Positions 10,274 through 19,560 of a stretch of 64,000 nt of DNA are shown here, in pieces; within the stretch, counting starts at the first letter, position 1, and each line of letters begins with the position of its first letter. The notes beneath the pieces are model-generated. The model was not told the DNA's origin, ran no database searches, and saw only the letters and a list, made by a program, of their open reading frames with translations. A program made the translations under genes and the position numbers. Where the stretch lies: positions 124,001 through 188,000 of the forward strand of contig CAJUER010000002.1 in assembly GCA_910585705.1 (NCBI GenBank). The letters are read 5' to 3'. This DNA comes from an uncultured Christensenella sp. (lineage in GTDB: Bacteria > Bacillota > Clostridia > Christensenellales > Borkfalkiaceae).

Positions 10274-10316
10274 GTATAGAGGCTTGCCTCTATACAGGGG
10301 GCGTTAAAAAAACGCC
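10274..10316 (-). other. Two intercistronic hairpins between lacI and the binding-protein gene
   Basis: The gap between the regulator and the binding-protein gene holds two hairpins. One has a 9-bp stem, GTATAGAGG with loop CTTG (10274-10295). The other is GGGCGTT with a short A loop (10298-10316). Neither is followed by a U-tract in the direction of transcription. They look less like terminators than like RNA stabilising or processing elements, which often raise binding-protein mRNA over its operon neighbours. The function is inferred. Confidence 0.55.
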
Positions 10317-10324
10317 CGAAAATT

Positions 10325-11296
10325 TTATTTTGTGGTCGCGCCTATTACGAACTTAGTTTTTAATTCCGTTCTGGCTTCAACCTTTTCGCCTTTGATTTTT
10401 TTGATTAAAAGCTTTATTACCTCGCGCGCCATTTCTTCAATGGGCTGCTCCACGCACGTCAACAGTCTGTTGTTGTTCCACTGCCTGAACGCACCGTCAT
10501 AGGAAACTAACTGAATATCTTCCGGGATACGTTTACCTTTTTGCAAAGCCGTTTCGTAAAGCACCTGCGCGAGTGAATATCCCGAAGCGAACACACCGTC
10601 AAGGTCGGGATACTTTTCCAGAAACTCTGATACGAGCGCCGTTTCTTCGCCGTGCAGAATAACCTCGTTTACAGCTTTCACCGGCAAGCCGTACTTTGCC
10701 ATTGTATCCTTATAAGCCCTTTCCCTTTCCATTACTTCCGAAATGACAAGAGGTTTCGAGCCGACATATCCTATGTTTTTACAGCCCTTTTGCAAAAGAT
10801 ACTCCACCGCTCCGCAGGTTGCGCCGTAATTATCCGAAGTAACGTAAGGAATTTCTTCGCCGAAAGAGCGGTCAATCGAAACTATCGGACAGTCTTTTAA
10901 TTCCTCACTATCGTGCGCGAAATGCGTCACGAATATTGCACCGTCAACCTCTCTTTTTCGTATACGGTCGATAATGTCCGCCTCCTTATGCACACGCTGC
11001 TGTGACGAAACGAGAATTACCGAATACCCGTATTTGTCCGCCTCGTCCTCGACGTAGTATGCGAATTTTGCAAAGAACGGGTGATTGATTACCGGCACGA
11101 GCAAGGCTATGTTGCGCGTTTCGTTTTTCCTCAGCTTCGCCGCCATTTTGTTGGGGGAAAACTGCAAAGCCGTCATTGCGGTTTTTACCTTTTCGCGCGT
11201 GGCGGGCTTAACCGATTTTTCTTCGTTTATTACCCTTGAAACCGTGCCTATGCCCACGCCCGCAAACTCGGCTACATCTTTAATCGTTGCCGCCAT
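10325..11296 (-). CDS. LacI-family regulator of the fructan locus
   Basis: 323 residues. The N-terminal helix-turn-helix is typical (TIKDVAEFAGVGIGTVSRVI), followed by the hinge and a periplasmic-binding-protein-like sugar sensor domain. The ATG lies inside the end of the upstream GH32 gene (17-bp overlap), implying translational coupling. Lying inside the operon, it probably controls the palindromes at 18581-18600 and 14830-14859, both of which have the GGAAA/TTTCC arms typical of LacI operators. The target assignment is inference. Confidence 0.9.
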   Translation of the reverse strand: MAATIKDVAEFAGVGIGTVSRVINEEKSVKPATREKVKTAMTALQFSPNKMAAKLRKNETRNIALLVPVINHPFFAKFAYYVEDEADKYGYSVILVSSQQRVHKEADIIDRIRKREVDGAIFVTHFAHDSEELKDCPIVSIDRSFGEEIPYVTSDNYGATCGAVEYLLQKGCKNIGYVGSKPLVISEVMERERAYKDTMAKYGLPVKAVNEVILHGEETALVSEFLEKYPDLDGVFASGYSLAQVLYETALQKGKRIPEDIQLVSYDGAFRQWNNNRLLTCVEQPIEEMAREVIKLLIKKIKGEKVEARTELKTKFVIGATTK

Positions 11297-14200
11297 TTTT
11301 ATTTTTTCTCCTTATAAGTAATACTGCCGTAACAGCCGCCGCTCCTCCGATAACAAGCGCCCCTCCGACAACCGACAGCGAAATAACCAGCGCATAATTC
11401 TTACTCTCGTTTATGCTTTGCTTCGGCAGCGGCGTAACCGTTACCGTAATGCTTATGCCGTTAAAATTCACCGTGTTTTCGCCTTCGGAAAGCTTTTCCG
11501 CCGCTATAGTAAGCATACCGTCTTTTACGGAATATCCGTCCGCAAGCTCGGCGCCGTTTACCGTTACCGATCCGACTTGTGCTCCGCCGATAAAGATAAT
11601 CGCGTTGCAACCGCTTTCGATCGTAATGCTTTTAATTTCCGCTGCGGGGATTTGCGCTACGTCTATATTAAAGACGAAAGACGTTTTTGCGCCCTCGAAG
11701 TAAAATACATATACTCCCGCAGTTTTCAGCGTTGCAAAGTACGCTTCCGAAATCTCCAACGCCCTGCCGTTTACGGTATAGAACGAAGGATTTAGTTTTA
11801 CGTTGCCTGCGGTGCGGTTATAAATTGCGTTTACCGCCTGGATAGTATCGCCCTTTACAGTTAAATTGCCCCCTGAATATGAATAGCTTTCCGTAAAAAG
11901 CACTATCGATTTGAATGTTGCCCGTCCTGCGCAGACGTTCAATCCGAATAGCCCTTCCTTCGGCTCGCTTTCCGCAAGAGTTGCGTTTATGACCTCTGCG
12001 CCGTTCAAATACACGCGGATTTCTTCGCCCTTTGCGGAAACCTTCAAGGTTATATCGGATATATCCGCAACGTTTACTTCCGCTCTGGCAATCTCGCCGC
12101 GCGGCGACCATAATTTTACTATTTTGCCGTTATTGTCGTAGTTGGCTATGAGATAGTCCGACATATCTGCGGCCGCGCGGAATACTATTGCCGCCGCCGC
12201 GCCAGAAAGGCTGAAATTCGCTGAATAAGTGAAATTCGTCCCGACGTTTTCCGAAATGATAAATCCGTCGCCTGCGGACTGTATTCCCAGAAGTCCGTCC
12301 TGCGCCGCAAACCAGTTGCCTGACACCTTACCTTCGGGAGTAAAGCCGATATCGCTGTCGGCTGTTCCGTCATAAACGGTTACCTCTATTTTTTTGACCG
12401 CGTTTCCGCACGAAACCGCAACCGTTGCCACGCCTTTATTAAGCGCCGTAAGTTTTGCGCCCTGCTCGGTTTTTTCCACCGACACAACGCCCTCTCCGCT
12501 TTCTACCGTCCAGCTTATTTCACCGCCCGAAGTCGCATATGCCATAACCTCTTTGCATTGCGTAAGCGTTTTATCCAACTCTACGTTCTGAGTATCGGTA
12601 TACAGCACCGTTTCGTTTTCTTCCGCTTCAGCGCCGCGCCAAACGGAGGATATGCCGTTTGCTTTTATCGTAGCGGTTACCTCGCCTTCGGCAAAGAACC
12701 TCGCGCCGACCGCATACGGAGAGGAAAAAGTGAGAACGTAGAAGGGGATTGTAAAGTCTTCGCAGAATACTTCCACACCGCCGTTATCCGACAGTATATA
12801 GAACGTCTGTCTGCCGGAACCGCACGCGCCCGAAGAATACTTCACGCGGTAGTTGTTCATCGATAATCCCGCGTCCGCCGTATGCGAGCGGTCAACGTAA
12901 TATCCGTCCTGCGCGTTCCAACCTATCTCCGTATATTCTTCGCCTTTCATGTTAATTCGGAAGTATACCGGTTTGTCTTCGGGGTTGGTAATTTCCGCGT
13001 ACAGCTCCAAACAGTGGGTGTTTATACCCGAAAGCAAATTGCCGTCGGAGGGGGATATGCTTACGTCAACCCCTGAATATATCTCCGTCTTTTCGAATGC
13101 CGACGAGTTTTTTACTATCGGCGTCTGTGTGAGAACATAGCCGTCCGCCGTCTTTTCTAATCCCCATTCCACAGGAACGGTCATTCCTCCGCCGTTCCAC
13201 ACCTTGCGCGCTTCCGCAAGCAAACCGCTTTCTATCGACTCCGCCGCGCCCGGTACGCCGCTGAACCAGCTTACCGAAACGGTTTTGCCGTAATATTCGC
13301 TTTCTTCATCGTCTATATAATAGCTCTGCGTTGCGTAGGAGTCGGGACCGTAGTCCATAACCTGCGCGGGAATTTTATCGAGTTCGTTTAAGTCCTTGCC
13401 GTTTAAATCGCGGAATATTATTTTCTTTTGCGCATCGTCGTAAGTGACCTCGCCTACAATATAGCTCCGCCCCGTCAACGTAAGCACGTTATGCATGGTA
13501 TTGTCGTCCGCTTTCAAAGTAACCACGTCGGGACACTCGGCTTTGAGCCCGTTTGCTTCGAAGCCGCCGGCATAAGTCCAGTCGAGCAGATTTTCGGATT
13601 GCAAAAACCAAACTTTATAGCTTGCCATACCCGTAAGCGCCATTCCCCACAGCGTCGTTTTACCGTTCGAATCCTTTTTGACGGGAAATACTTTGGGGTC
13701 GCGGCAATCGGCTTTCGAGTTAAAGCCGTCCGCCGCCGTTGCCGCCGTCTGCGGAATGAGCTTGCGTTTCGTCCAGGTTAAACCTCCGTCGTCGCTTGAC
13801 ATTATTACCTGGTCCTGCATTGCTCCGTCACGAGTGTAAAAAGCCATAAGTCCCGTGCCGTTTCCGTTGGGGAACCAGTTTAACGCATCAACAGCCGCAC
13901 TGTCGCCCGCGCGGTAAACCATAGCCGAGCCCGACCACATAAAACCGTCGCCTCCGCGTCCGCCGAAATCCCTGTCAGGGAAAAGGCATATGGGAAGATG
14001 CTCCCAGTGCGCCAAGTCTTTACTTCTTGCATGCCCCCAGTACATATCGCTCCAATAGTTACTGTACGGGTGAGTCTGATAATAGAGGTGATACCAGCCA
14101 TCATAATAAACAAGACCGTTAGGGTCGTTATTCCAGTGGGAATACTGCGAAAAATGATATTGCTGGCGGTACGGTTCGGTATAGTAAGAATAGTCGCTGA

Positions 14201-14816
14201 CACCGGTATATACGTCCAAGAACGTAACTTTTGCGTCAAAGCAATTATAGCCCGTTTTGCCGCCCGAATAGGTGAGCCCCTCTTGCAGCGAGTTGAGATC
14301 GATCGTCAGCTCGTTACCCTGTCCGTCAAATGCAAAACGGCGGATATTGTCCGCGTAAAACTCCGCGTATACCTTGTCGTTTTCGGGAGTTATCACAACT
14401 TTAAGCTGTACCGCAGGCACGGCGGCGACTTTCGGATTGACGAGCGCCTTTTCCCCGTCGTTCATTTTATCGTTGCCTATAAACCAATCCTCGCGCAAAA
14501 CCGTTGTTTCGGTTTCCGAAAAATATATCAGTTTTACGCGGTTAGCCGCTCTGTCGATATTGAAAACCCACTTCGAACTTTCGTCCGCGCCGAACACAAG
14601 CCCCGCCGCGTTTCCGTTTTCAAAGTTCACTGTCGCGGTATATACGAATTTTTCGGTTTTTTCGTACGACGCTTCGGAAAGAAGGAAGTTATCCCCCGCG
14701 CCTTCCAAAACTATGCCGTCAGCCTTTGCCGTGAATTTTACGAATACCAGCGCAAGCGTACAACATATTGCCGCAAGTATTGCAAGAAGGGAAATTTTTA
14801 AATATTTTGCTCTCAT
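11280..14816 (-). CDS. Membrane-anchored multidomain GH32 fructanase
   Basis: 1178 residues. An N-terminal signal or anchor helix (about 5-30) is followed by a beta-sandwich (35-205) and a canonical GH32 propeller. The propeller has WNNDPNG (nucleophile Asp231), CRDP (Asp373) and AECPD (acid/base Glu427). After the GH32 module come an Ig-like domain (about 740-805), a second LamG-like domain and two small Ig-like domains. The C-terminus is a hydrophobic helix followed by RRKNKNGG. No LPxTG sortase motif is present. The layout suggests a cell-attached exo-acting levanase or inulinase that releases fructose for the fructokinase encoded just upstream. Linkage preference is not determinable here. 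Confidence 0.9.
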   Translation of the reverse strand: MRAKYLKISLLAILAAICCTLALVFVKFTAKADGIVLEGAGDNFLLSEASYEKTEKFVYTATVNFENGNAAGLVFGADESSKWVFNIDRAANRVKLIYFSETETTVLREDWFIGNDKMNDGEKALVNPKVAAVPAVQLKVVITPENDKVYAEFYADNIRRFAFDGQGNELTIDLNSLQEGLTYSGGKTGYNCFDAKVTFLDVYTGVSDYSYYTEPYRQQYHFSQYSHWNNDPNGLVYYDGWYHLYYQTHPYSNYWSDMYWGHARSKDLAHWEHLPICLFPDRDFGGRGGDGFMWSGSAMVYRAGDSAAVDALNWFPNGNGTGLMAFYTRDGAMQDQVIMSSDDGGLTWTKRKLIPQTAATAADGFNSKADCRDPKVFPVKKDSNGKTTLWGMALTGMASYKVWFLQSENLLDWTYAGGFEANGLKAECPDVVTLKADDNTMHNVLTLTGRSYIVGEVTYDDAQKKIIFRDLNGKDLNELDKIPAQVMDYGPDSYATQSYYIDDEESEYYGKTVSVSWFSGVPGAAESIESGLLAEARKVWNGGGMTVPVEWGLEKTADGYVLTQTPIVKNSSAFEKTEIYSGVDVSISPSDGNLLSGINTHCLELYAEITNPEDKPVYFRINMKGEEYTEIGWNAQDGYYVDRSHTADAGLSMNNYRVKYSSGACGSGRQTFYILSDNGGVEVFCEDFTIPFYVLTFSSPYAVGARFFAEGEVTATIKANGISSVWRGAEAEENETVLYTDTQNVELDKTLTQCKEVMAYATSGGEISWTVESGEGVVSVEKTEQGAKLTALNKGVATVAVSCGNAVKKIEVTVYDGTADSDIGFTPEGKVSGNWFAAQDGLLGIQSAGDGFIISENVGTNFTYSANFSLSGAAAAIVFRAAADMSDYLIANYDNNGKIVKLWSPRGEIARAEVNVADISDITLKVSAKGEEIRVYLNGAEVINATLAESEPKEGLFGLNVCAGRATFKSIVLFTESYSYSGGNLTVKGDTIQAVNAIYNRTAGNVKLNPSFYTVNGRALEISEAYFATLKTAGVYVFYFEGAKTSFVFNIDVAQIPAAEIKSITIESGCNAIIFIGGAQVGSVTVNGAELADGYSVKDGMLTIAAEKLSEGENTVNFNGISITVTVTPLPKQSINESKNYALVISLSVVGGALVIGGAAAVTAVLLIRRKNKNGGND

Positions 14817-14829
14817 ATATGGTCTCCCT

Positions 14830-14859
14830 AACGTTTTTGGAAAGGTTTCCGCAAACGTT
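14830..14859. promoter_or_regulatory. Probable LacI-type operator between fructokinase and fructanase genes
   Basis: A 30-bp imperfect inverted repeat has AACGTTT/AAACGTT outer arms around the core GGAAAGGTTTCC (14839-14850). The core differs by one base from the perfect palindrome core at the operon promoter (GGAAACGTTTCC). It sits 14 bp upstream of the fructanase ATG, next to its Shine-Dalgarno. It could tune that gene by roadblock or mark an internal promoter, though no clear -10/-35 was found beside it. Confidence 0.6.
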
Positions 14860-14867
14860 TGATTTTT

Positions 14868-15776
14868 TTATTTGCCAAACGTCCTAAGTACCGTTTGCAG
14901 ATCGGGCAGACAGTCTATTGCACCCCTGCCCAAAGTGTTGAGCGCTCCGCATACATTCGCAAATGCAAATGCCGAATCGAGCGTTTCTTCCGTCCAACGC
15001 AACGGCGGAATTTTATCAAGCTTTGAAAGCACTCCGCCGTAAAAAGCGTCGCCCGCGCCCGTCGTATCGACGGGGGTTACTTTGATTGACGGTATCCTGT
15101 TCGATTTGCCTTTGTACCGCCACTCACTGCCGTTTCCGCCCAAACTTATACAGACGAGCTTGGCGGCAAGCTCACTTTTTATATAGCTTTCGGTAAATAC
15201 CTGCATTTCGTCTTCCGAAAATTTGACTATGTCCGCATAGCTTATAATCCTTTTATAAGTTTTGACCGCTCTTTCCGTGTCGCCGAAAATATCGGTACGG
15301 AAGTTGACGTCAAAGCTCACGGTCTTACCCCTTGCGCGCGCACGTTTCGCAAGACTTTCCGCATATTCCGCGCCCGCCTTTTCCGAAAGCATAAGCGAGC
15401 CTATATGTACGGTATCCGCCGCTTCGAGCTCTTCTTCGGATATGTAAGGCATATTATAGTCGGCGGTGTTTTTACGGTAAAAGCAGAACGAGCGTTCTCC
15501 GTTTTCATCAAGTTGTACGAAGGCAAGCGTCGTGTTGCGCTTTTTATCGCGGTTGATAAGCACGCCGTCAAGCTTTTGTTTCTCTGCAAAGTCTTTTAAA
15601 AACCCTCCTATGAGATCGTCGCCGACGCTACCGACAAAACTCACTTCCGCGCCCAGCTTTTTCGCCGCACACGCCACGTTAAAGGGCGCGCCGCCCGCCT
15701 TGCGCTCGTAAAAAACCGAGCCGTCTTTTACCGTTCCTATCATATCCGCCAATATTTCACCAGCGCACAGTATCAT
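14868..15776 (-). CDS. Fructokinase, PfkB/ribokinase family
   Basis: 302 residues. It phosphorylates the sugar released from fructan in the cytoplasm. Signature 1 is GGAPFNVACAAKKLGA near residue 28. Signature 2 is DTTGAGDAFYGGVL near residue 236, with the catalytic Asp in GAGD. Length is normal for the family. It lies in the fructan operon, 1 bp after the membrane-protein gene. Fructose as substrate is inferred from the two GH32 neighbours, since PfkB specificity is hard to read from sequence. Confidence 0.88.
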   Translation of the reverse strand: MILCAGEILADMIGTVKDGSVFYERKAGGAPFNVACAAKKLGAEVSFVGSVGDDLIGGFLKDFAEKQKLDGVLINRDKKRNTTLAFVQLDENGERSFCFYRKNTADYNMPYISEEELEAADTVHIGSLMLSEKAGAEYAESLAKRARARGKTVSFDVNFRTDIFGDTERAVKTYKRIISYADIVKFSEDEMQVFTESYIKSELAAKLVCISLGGNGSEWRYKGKSNRIPSIKVTPVDTTGAGDAFYGGVLSKLDKIPPLRWTEETLDSAFAFANVCGALNTLGRGAIDCLPDLQTVLRTFGK

Positions 15777-15777
15777 T

Positions 15778-17031
15778 TCAATTCTCCGTTTCGATATTTT
15801 GCGGTTCGGGTTTTACTCTTTTTACGGCCATTACTTCAACCGCCAGAAGAACCGCTGTTCTTATGAGTAAAGTTATAAAAAGTGTAAGTAAGCCTGCGAC
15901 AATCAACATATTTCTCGGAAGAAAGTAACCGCATACAAAGGTTATTAAAGCCGAGATAAACGAGCCGACAAGCAAGTACGAGCCTATGATTTTCAAACAG
16001 CCGCCGAAGGTATTGCACGCTTCCGATCTGCTGATTTTTAAAACGCAGAACGCAAGCAACGCAAGCGCCGCAGGCATGAGAATAACAAACGGCAAAAGTC
16101 TGATTAGGTTTATGAAATAGACGTACACGCTAAGCGGTGCGGTAGCTCGAAACGCATTTTTAATGAATGAGTCCGCCATATCCGCCGTCGAAAACGTTTC
16201 ACCGTCGGCAAAGTTTTTGTAAAAGCCGTAAAATGTAACTTTCAGCCCCGAGTCTGTTTTAAACGAACCGACGCAGGAATCGTCGAAAATAAAGAGATAT
16301 TTTTCCGCGCCGTCGTACAGATAATTATGGTAATAGTAATTTCTCAAAAGCGGAGCGGAGCCCGTACTTTCATATGCGGACAGGTCGGGATAGTATGCTT
16401 TTACATAGAGGTTGTAAACCTGCTTTCTGTATTCTTCGCGCGACAGCTCGCCCTGCTTTTTCAAAAGCTCGGCATAGCTTTCGTTTTTAACGCTTTCAAG
16501 ATATTCTTCGTGTTCGGAGCAAAGCTCGTCTGTGAGAATAAGTTCGTTCGCAGTATAGCGTATTTTAAAATCGAAGCCGCGTTTGGCTACGTCCGACAAA
16601 GACGCATATTCTTCAATGGTGATTGTCTGTTCTTTCCCGTCGTTGGAAAGATAATAAGCTTCGAAGTCGTCAAAGGCATCAGCGGCGCGGGTGTCCGCCA
16701 CAAAATTATAGCCGTTTACCCGGAAAGCCGCGTCCGCTTCGTTTGAAAAAGAATTGACCGTACGGTCTGCTCGAATTTTCTTGTTTTCGGCAGTGACGTT
16801 CAAGCTTTCGTCGCTAAACGCGTTCCGTACAAACGAGGAAAATTCTTCGGCGTTATCGTACTGGGTTGGAAACGGAAGCAAATCTGCGGCAAGCACGCCG
16901 CAAAACAAAAATGCGAGAGTAAAAAACAAACCGAAAACAAGGTTCAAATATCCGCGCTTTACCGCTTGTTTTGAAATTTTATCGGAGAAAAAACTCAACC
17001 CGATAAATTTTAGCCACTTTACCATTTTCAA
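15778..17031 (-). CDS. Membrane protein of sugar-uptake operon, unknown function
   Basis: 417 residues. One membrane helix lies near residues 28-52, followed by a large extracytoplasmic region (about 55-300, rich in Asp/Glu/Tyr), then three to four membrane helices to the C-terminus. This topology is reminiscent of the DUF1189/MalA proteins found beside maltodextrin importers, but I cannot identify it firmly. It lies between the ABC ATPase gene (9-bp gap) and fructokinase (1-bp gap), so it is co-transcribed and probably assists sugar uptake or sensing. Confidence 0.7.
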   Translation of the reverse strand: MKMVKWLKFIGLSFFSDKISKQAVKRGYLNLVFGLFFTLAFLFCGVLAADLLPFPTQYDNAEEFSSFVRNAFSDESLNVTAENKKIRADRTVNSFSNEADAAFRVNGYNFVADTRAADAFDDFEAYYLSNDGKEQTITIEEYASLSDVAKRGFDFKIRYTANELILTDELCSEHEEYLESVKNESYAELLKKQGELSREEYRKQVYNLYVKAYYPDLSAYESTGSAPLLRNYYYHNYLYDGAEKYLFIFDDSCVGSFKTDSGLKVTFYGFYKNFADGETFSTADMADSFIKNAFRATAPLSVYVYFINLIRLLPFVILMPAALALLAFCVLKISRSEACNTFGGCLKIIGSYLLVGSFISALITFVCGYFLPRNMLIVAGLLTLFITLLIRTAVLLAVEVMAVKRVKPEPQNIETEN

Positions 17032-17040
17032 TCCTTCGGG

Positions 17041-18486
17041 TTATTTGTTGCCCGTTTGCCTTCCCATTACCGACTGCTCGGTTTCCGCGTCGAACAGATG
17101 AATATTTTTCTCGCTAAACGAGATATAAAGCAATCCGCCCTCGCCGAACGTACTGCGTCCGGGCACGCTTATAACATAATCATTCTCTTCGCCGTCAAGC
17201 TTGAAGAAAAGCTGAGTCACGTTGCCGAGCACTTCTTTCACCGACAGAGTGACGGGCACGCTGTTTTCAATTTGCTTTTCGGAAACCGAAATGCTTTCGC
17301 CGCGCACCCCGAGCGTCAGACGGTGTTCGTTGCCGTCAAGATATTCTTCATTTATTTTGCGAAGTTTGTCAAGATTAAATTCCGCTTTTCCGCCGTTCGT
17401 AAACGTAACGGAAAGTTTTTTGCCGTTTCGCACCGCCGTAACGTCGAAAAAGTTCATTTGCGGAGTACCGATAAAGCCGGCGACAAACTTATTTTCGGGA
17501 TAGTCGTAAAGATTTGTAGGCGTGTCAATCTGCTGGACGACGCCCAGCTTCATAACGACGATTCTCGTACCCATAGTCATCGCCTCTATCTGGTCGTGAG
17601 TGACGTAAATAAACGTGGTTTTAAGCTCGTTATGAAGTTTAACTATTTCCGAACGCATAGTCGTTCTCAGCTTTGCGTCGAGGTTGGATAACGGTTCGTC
17701 CAAAAGGAAAACCTTAGGGTCGCGCACCATTGCCCTGCCGAGCGCAACGCGCTGGCGCTGTCCTCCCGACATTTCCGCAGGCTTATTATCGAGCAGCTCT
17801 TCGATATTCAAAATTTTTGCCGCCCACCGAACCTTTGCGCTGATTTCCTCTTTCGTCATATGCCTGTAAGTATAAGCCTGGACGGGCGTTTCGCTGTAAT
17901 ACTTTAAATCGGCTTCGAGCTGTTGTTTATGCGCAGACAGTTCTTCGGCAGATTGCTGTCCGTCGGCTTTTTGCAGCTGTTTTTCTATCGTCTTGATTTT
18001 TTTGGTAAGCTCTTTGATTTTCTTTTTATCGGTTTCGAGTACGGGATTGCCGTCTGTATCCTTTTTTTCTTCGGGAATTTTTCTCAGCTTCAACGCAAAC
18101 TCGATTATCTGCTGGGCGGTCATCTGCGGATAGAGGGCATAACTTTGGAAAACCATCGCCATATTTCTATCTTTCGGGTCTACGTCGTTCATCAGCTTGC
18201 CGTCGACGTACAGTTCGCCGCTGGAAATATCTTCAAGTCCGGCTATCATTCGCAATGTCGTAGACTTGCCGCAGCCCGAAGGTCCGACAAATACTATAAA
18301 CTCGCCGTCTTCGATTTCCATGTTGAAATCCTTAACCGCAACAAAGTTACCCGAACGCTTTTCAACCGACGGCGTCTGTTGTTCGGACTTTTTGAAAAGC
18401 GCTTTTATCGTTTTTATAAGTCCTTTTTTCTGGGTGTTTCTTCCGGCGTATACCTTATATACATTTTTAAGCGACAGCCCCGCCAT
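17041..18486 (-). CDS. MsmK/UgpC-type sugar ABC transporter ATPase with coiled-coil insertion
   Basis: 481 residues against about 370 for the family. Walker A is GPSGCGKST (68-76), the Q-loop MVFQSYALYP, the signature MSGGQRQR (239-246), Walker B VFLLDEP and the H-loop VTHDQ. A regulatory MOP-like C-terminal half follows. About 70 extra residues (about 139-209), Lys/Glu/Gln-rich and coiled-coil-like, are inserted between the Q-loop and the signature. A second basic insert lies near 16-45, before Walker A. It is the first gene of the fructan operon and probably also energises other CUT1 importers, including the one beginning at 63632. Confidence 0.92.
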   Translation of the reverse strand: MAGLSLKNVYKVYAGRNTQKKGLIKTIKALFKKSEQQTPSVEKRSGNFVAVKDFNMEIEDGEFIVFVGPSGCGKSTTLRMIAGLEDISSGELYVDGKLMNDVDPKDRNMAMVFQSYALYPQMTAQQIIEFALKLRKIPEEKKDTDGNPVLETDKKKIKELTKKIKTIEKQLQKADGQQSAEELSAHKQQLEADLKYYSETPVQAYTYRHMTKEEISAKVRWAAKILNIEELLDNKPAEMSGGQRQRVALGRAMVRDPKVFLLDEPLSNLDAKLRTTMRSEIVKLHNELKTTFIYVTHDQIEAMTMGTRIVVMKLGVVQQIDTPTNLYDYPENKFVAGFIGTPQMNFFDVTAVRNGKKLSVTFTNGGKAEFNLDKLRKINEEYLDGNEHRLTLGVRGESISVSEKQIENSVPVTLSVKEVLGNVTQLFFKLDGEENDYVISVPGRSTFGEGGLLYISFSEKNIHLFDAETEQSVMGRQTGNK

Positions 18487-18547
18487 TTTCTTTTCTCCCT
18501 TGCTTGAAAATTTTGTTCTTAAAATGTTAAAAACTAACTTTTATTGC

Positions 18548-18600
18548 ATTATACTACACAAAGTCAATAAATGCAAGGATTTTTGGAAACGTTTCCAAAA
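18548..18600 (-). promoter_or_regulatory. Fructan operon promoter with perfect 20-bp palindromic operator
   Basis: On the minus strand a -10 TATAAT (18548-18553) lies 17 bp from a weak -35 TTGCAT (18571-18576). Immediately upstream is the perfect palindrome TTTTGGAAACGTTTCCAAAA (18581-18600). Its centre CG and arms fit a LacI-family operator. It also resembles a CcpA cre site apart from two positions. The location just upstream of the -35 would suit activation as well as repression. The 5' leader to the ATPase ATG is about 55 nt. Confidence 0.75.
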
Positions 18601-18606
18601 AATAAT

Positions 18607-19500
18607 TTAAATTATCATATTAACATATTTTTATCATTTTTTTGTCGCTTTAAATAGAGAAAGCCGAACATAAAAAAACAGACAGCATTCTGCCTGCGGA
18701 TAGTCCGGTATGGCAAACCAGCCCTGTCTGTATTTACTATGCGGTATGTTGAACAAATTTTGGGTAATCACCCTCTCCACCACTTTCGTACCGTTTTATA
18801 AAAAAAATTTCTTTTTTGCGAGTATCCTCAGCCCCCGAACTGTTATGCCGGTTGAAAGGTCGTATTAAAATATTTGAAACCTGTTTTACTGCGAACGCCC
18901 GACGGTCTTCGCAATAATTACTAACGGTGAAAACGACCTTTCGTAACCGTCCGAATAATAAAAGTACAAAGAACAAAATACTAATCATAATCGGCTTTGC
19001 TAAAAAATTGTTTTCCCACAAGCGAGCGCCGCTTCCGCCGTCGGAAAAAGTTCAGGTAATAAAAGGCTTGACCGCTATTCTACGGTTTGCGTTTAATATA
19101 TAACGATAGGGCAAGATCAATTTTAGCGTTTTGAAAATTCTGCGCCTTCTAGCCTTTATGCCAATATGTAGTAACGGTAAAATACTGCACGCACGGACTT
19201 TCGATATTTGAGCTGTCGATTATGTGCAAGTTATGACGGCATTAATAACAAATTTCAAATTGCCCGTACTGTCCGTTTTAAATCTGAGTTGGGAATACAT
19301 AACGAAATTTTTTTGCATCTTTTTTAGTTGGATGCGACATAAGCGCGCGTGAATGTTACTTTTAACTTGTTGTTCGTTATTTATCCGAACTTATTTCATC
19401 CGCATTATGTTTACACATTTTTTATTCTTTTAGGTTTTTTTATGATATCGCGCTTTTTAACCGCAAATGCCGACAAAGTATATTTTGTTTATGCTTTACG
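18607..19500. other. Gene-poor interval of about 0.9 kb
   Basis: No convincing gene. A 94-codon frame on the minus strand (18737-19021) has no clear start signal and no recognisable domain. One element stands out at 18679-18730: CAGACAG and CTGTCTG enclose nested short stems (TGCC/GGCA, GGA/TCC). On the minus strand it is followed by seven T, which is what a terminator for a leftward transcript from this interval would look like. The interval may be the remains of decayed genes. Confidence 0.45.
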
Positions 19501-19501
19501 A

Positions 19502-19530
19502 TTGGAAAAAACATAAACCTGTGCTATAAT
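19502..19530 (+). promoter_or_regulatory. Sigma-A promoter of the gene at 19561
   Basis: TTGGAA (19502-19507) and TATAAT (19525-19530) are separated by 17 bp. The transcript would start about 24 nt before the ATG, with a TAGGAG ribosome-binding site. Confidence 0.7.
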
Positions 19531-19560
19531 TTTTCTATCGGTTTAAGATAGGAGAATTAA

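Noticed and set aside
18737..19021. 94-codon frame on the minus strand
   Set aside because: No ribosome-binding site, no recognisable domain, and mixed low-complexity and charged sequence. Not supported as a gene.
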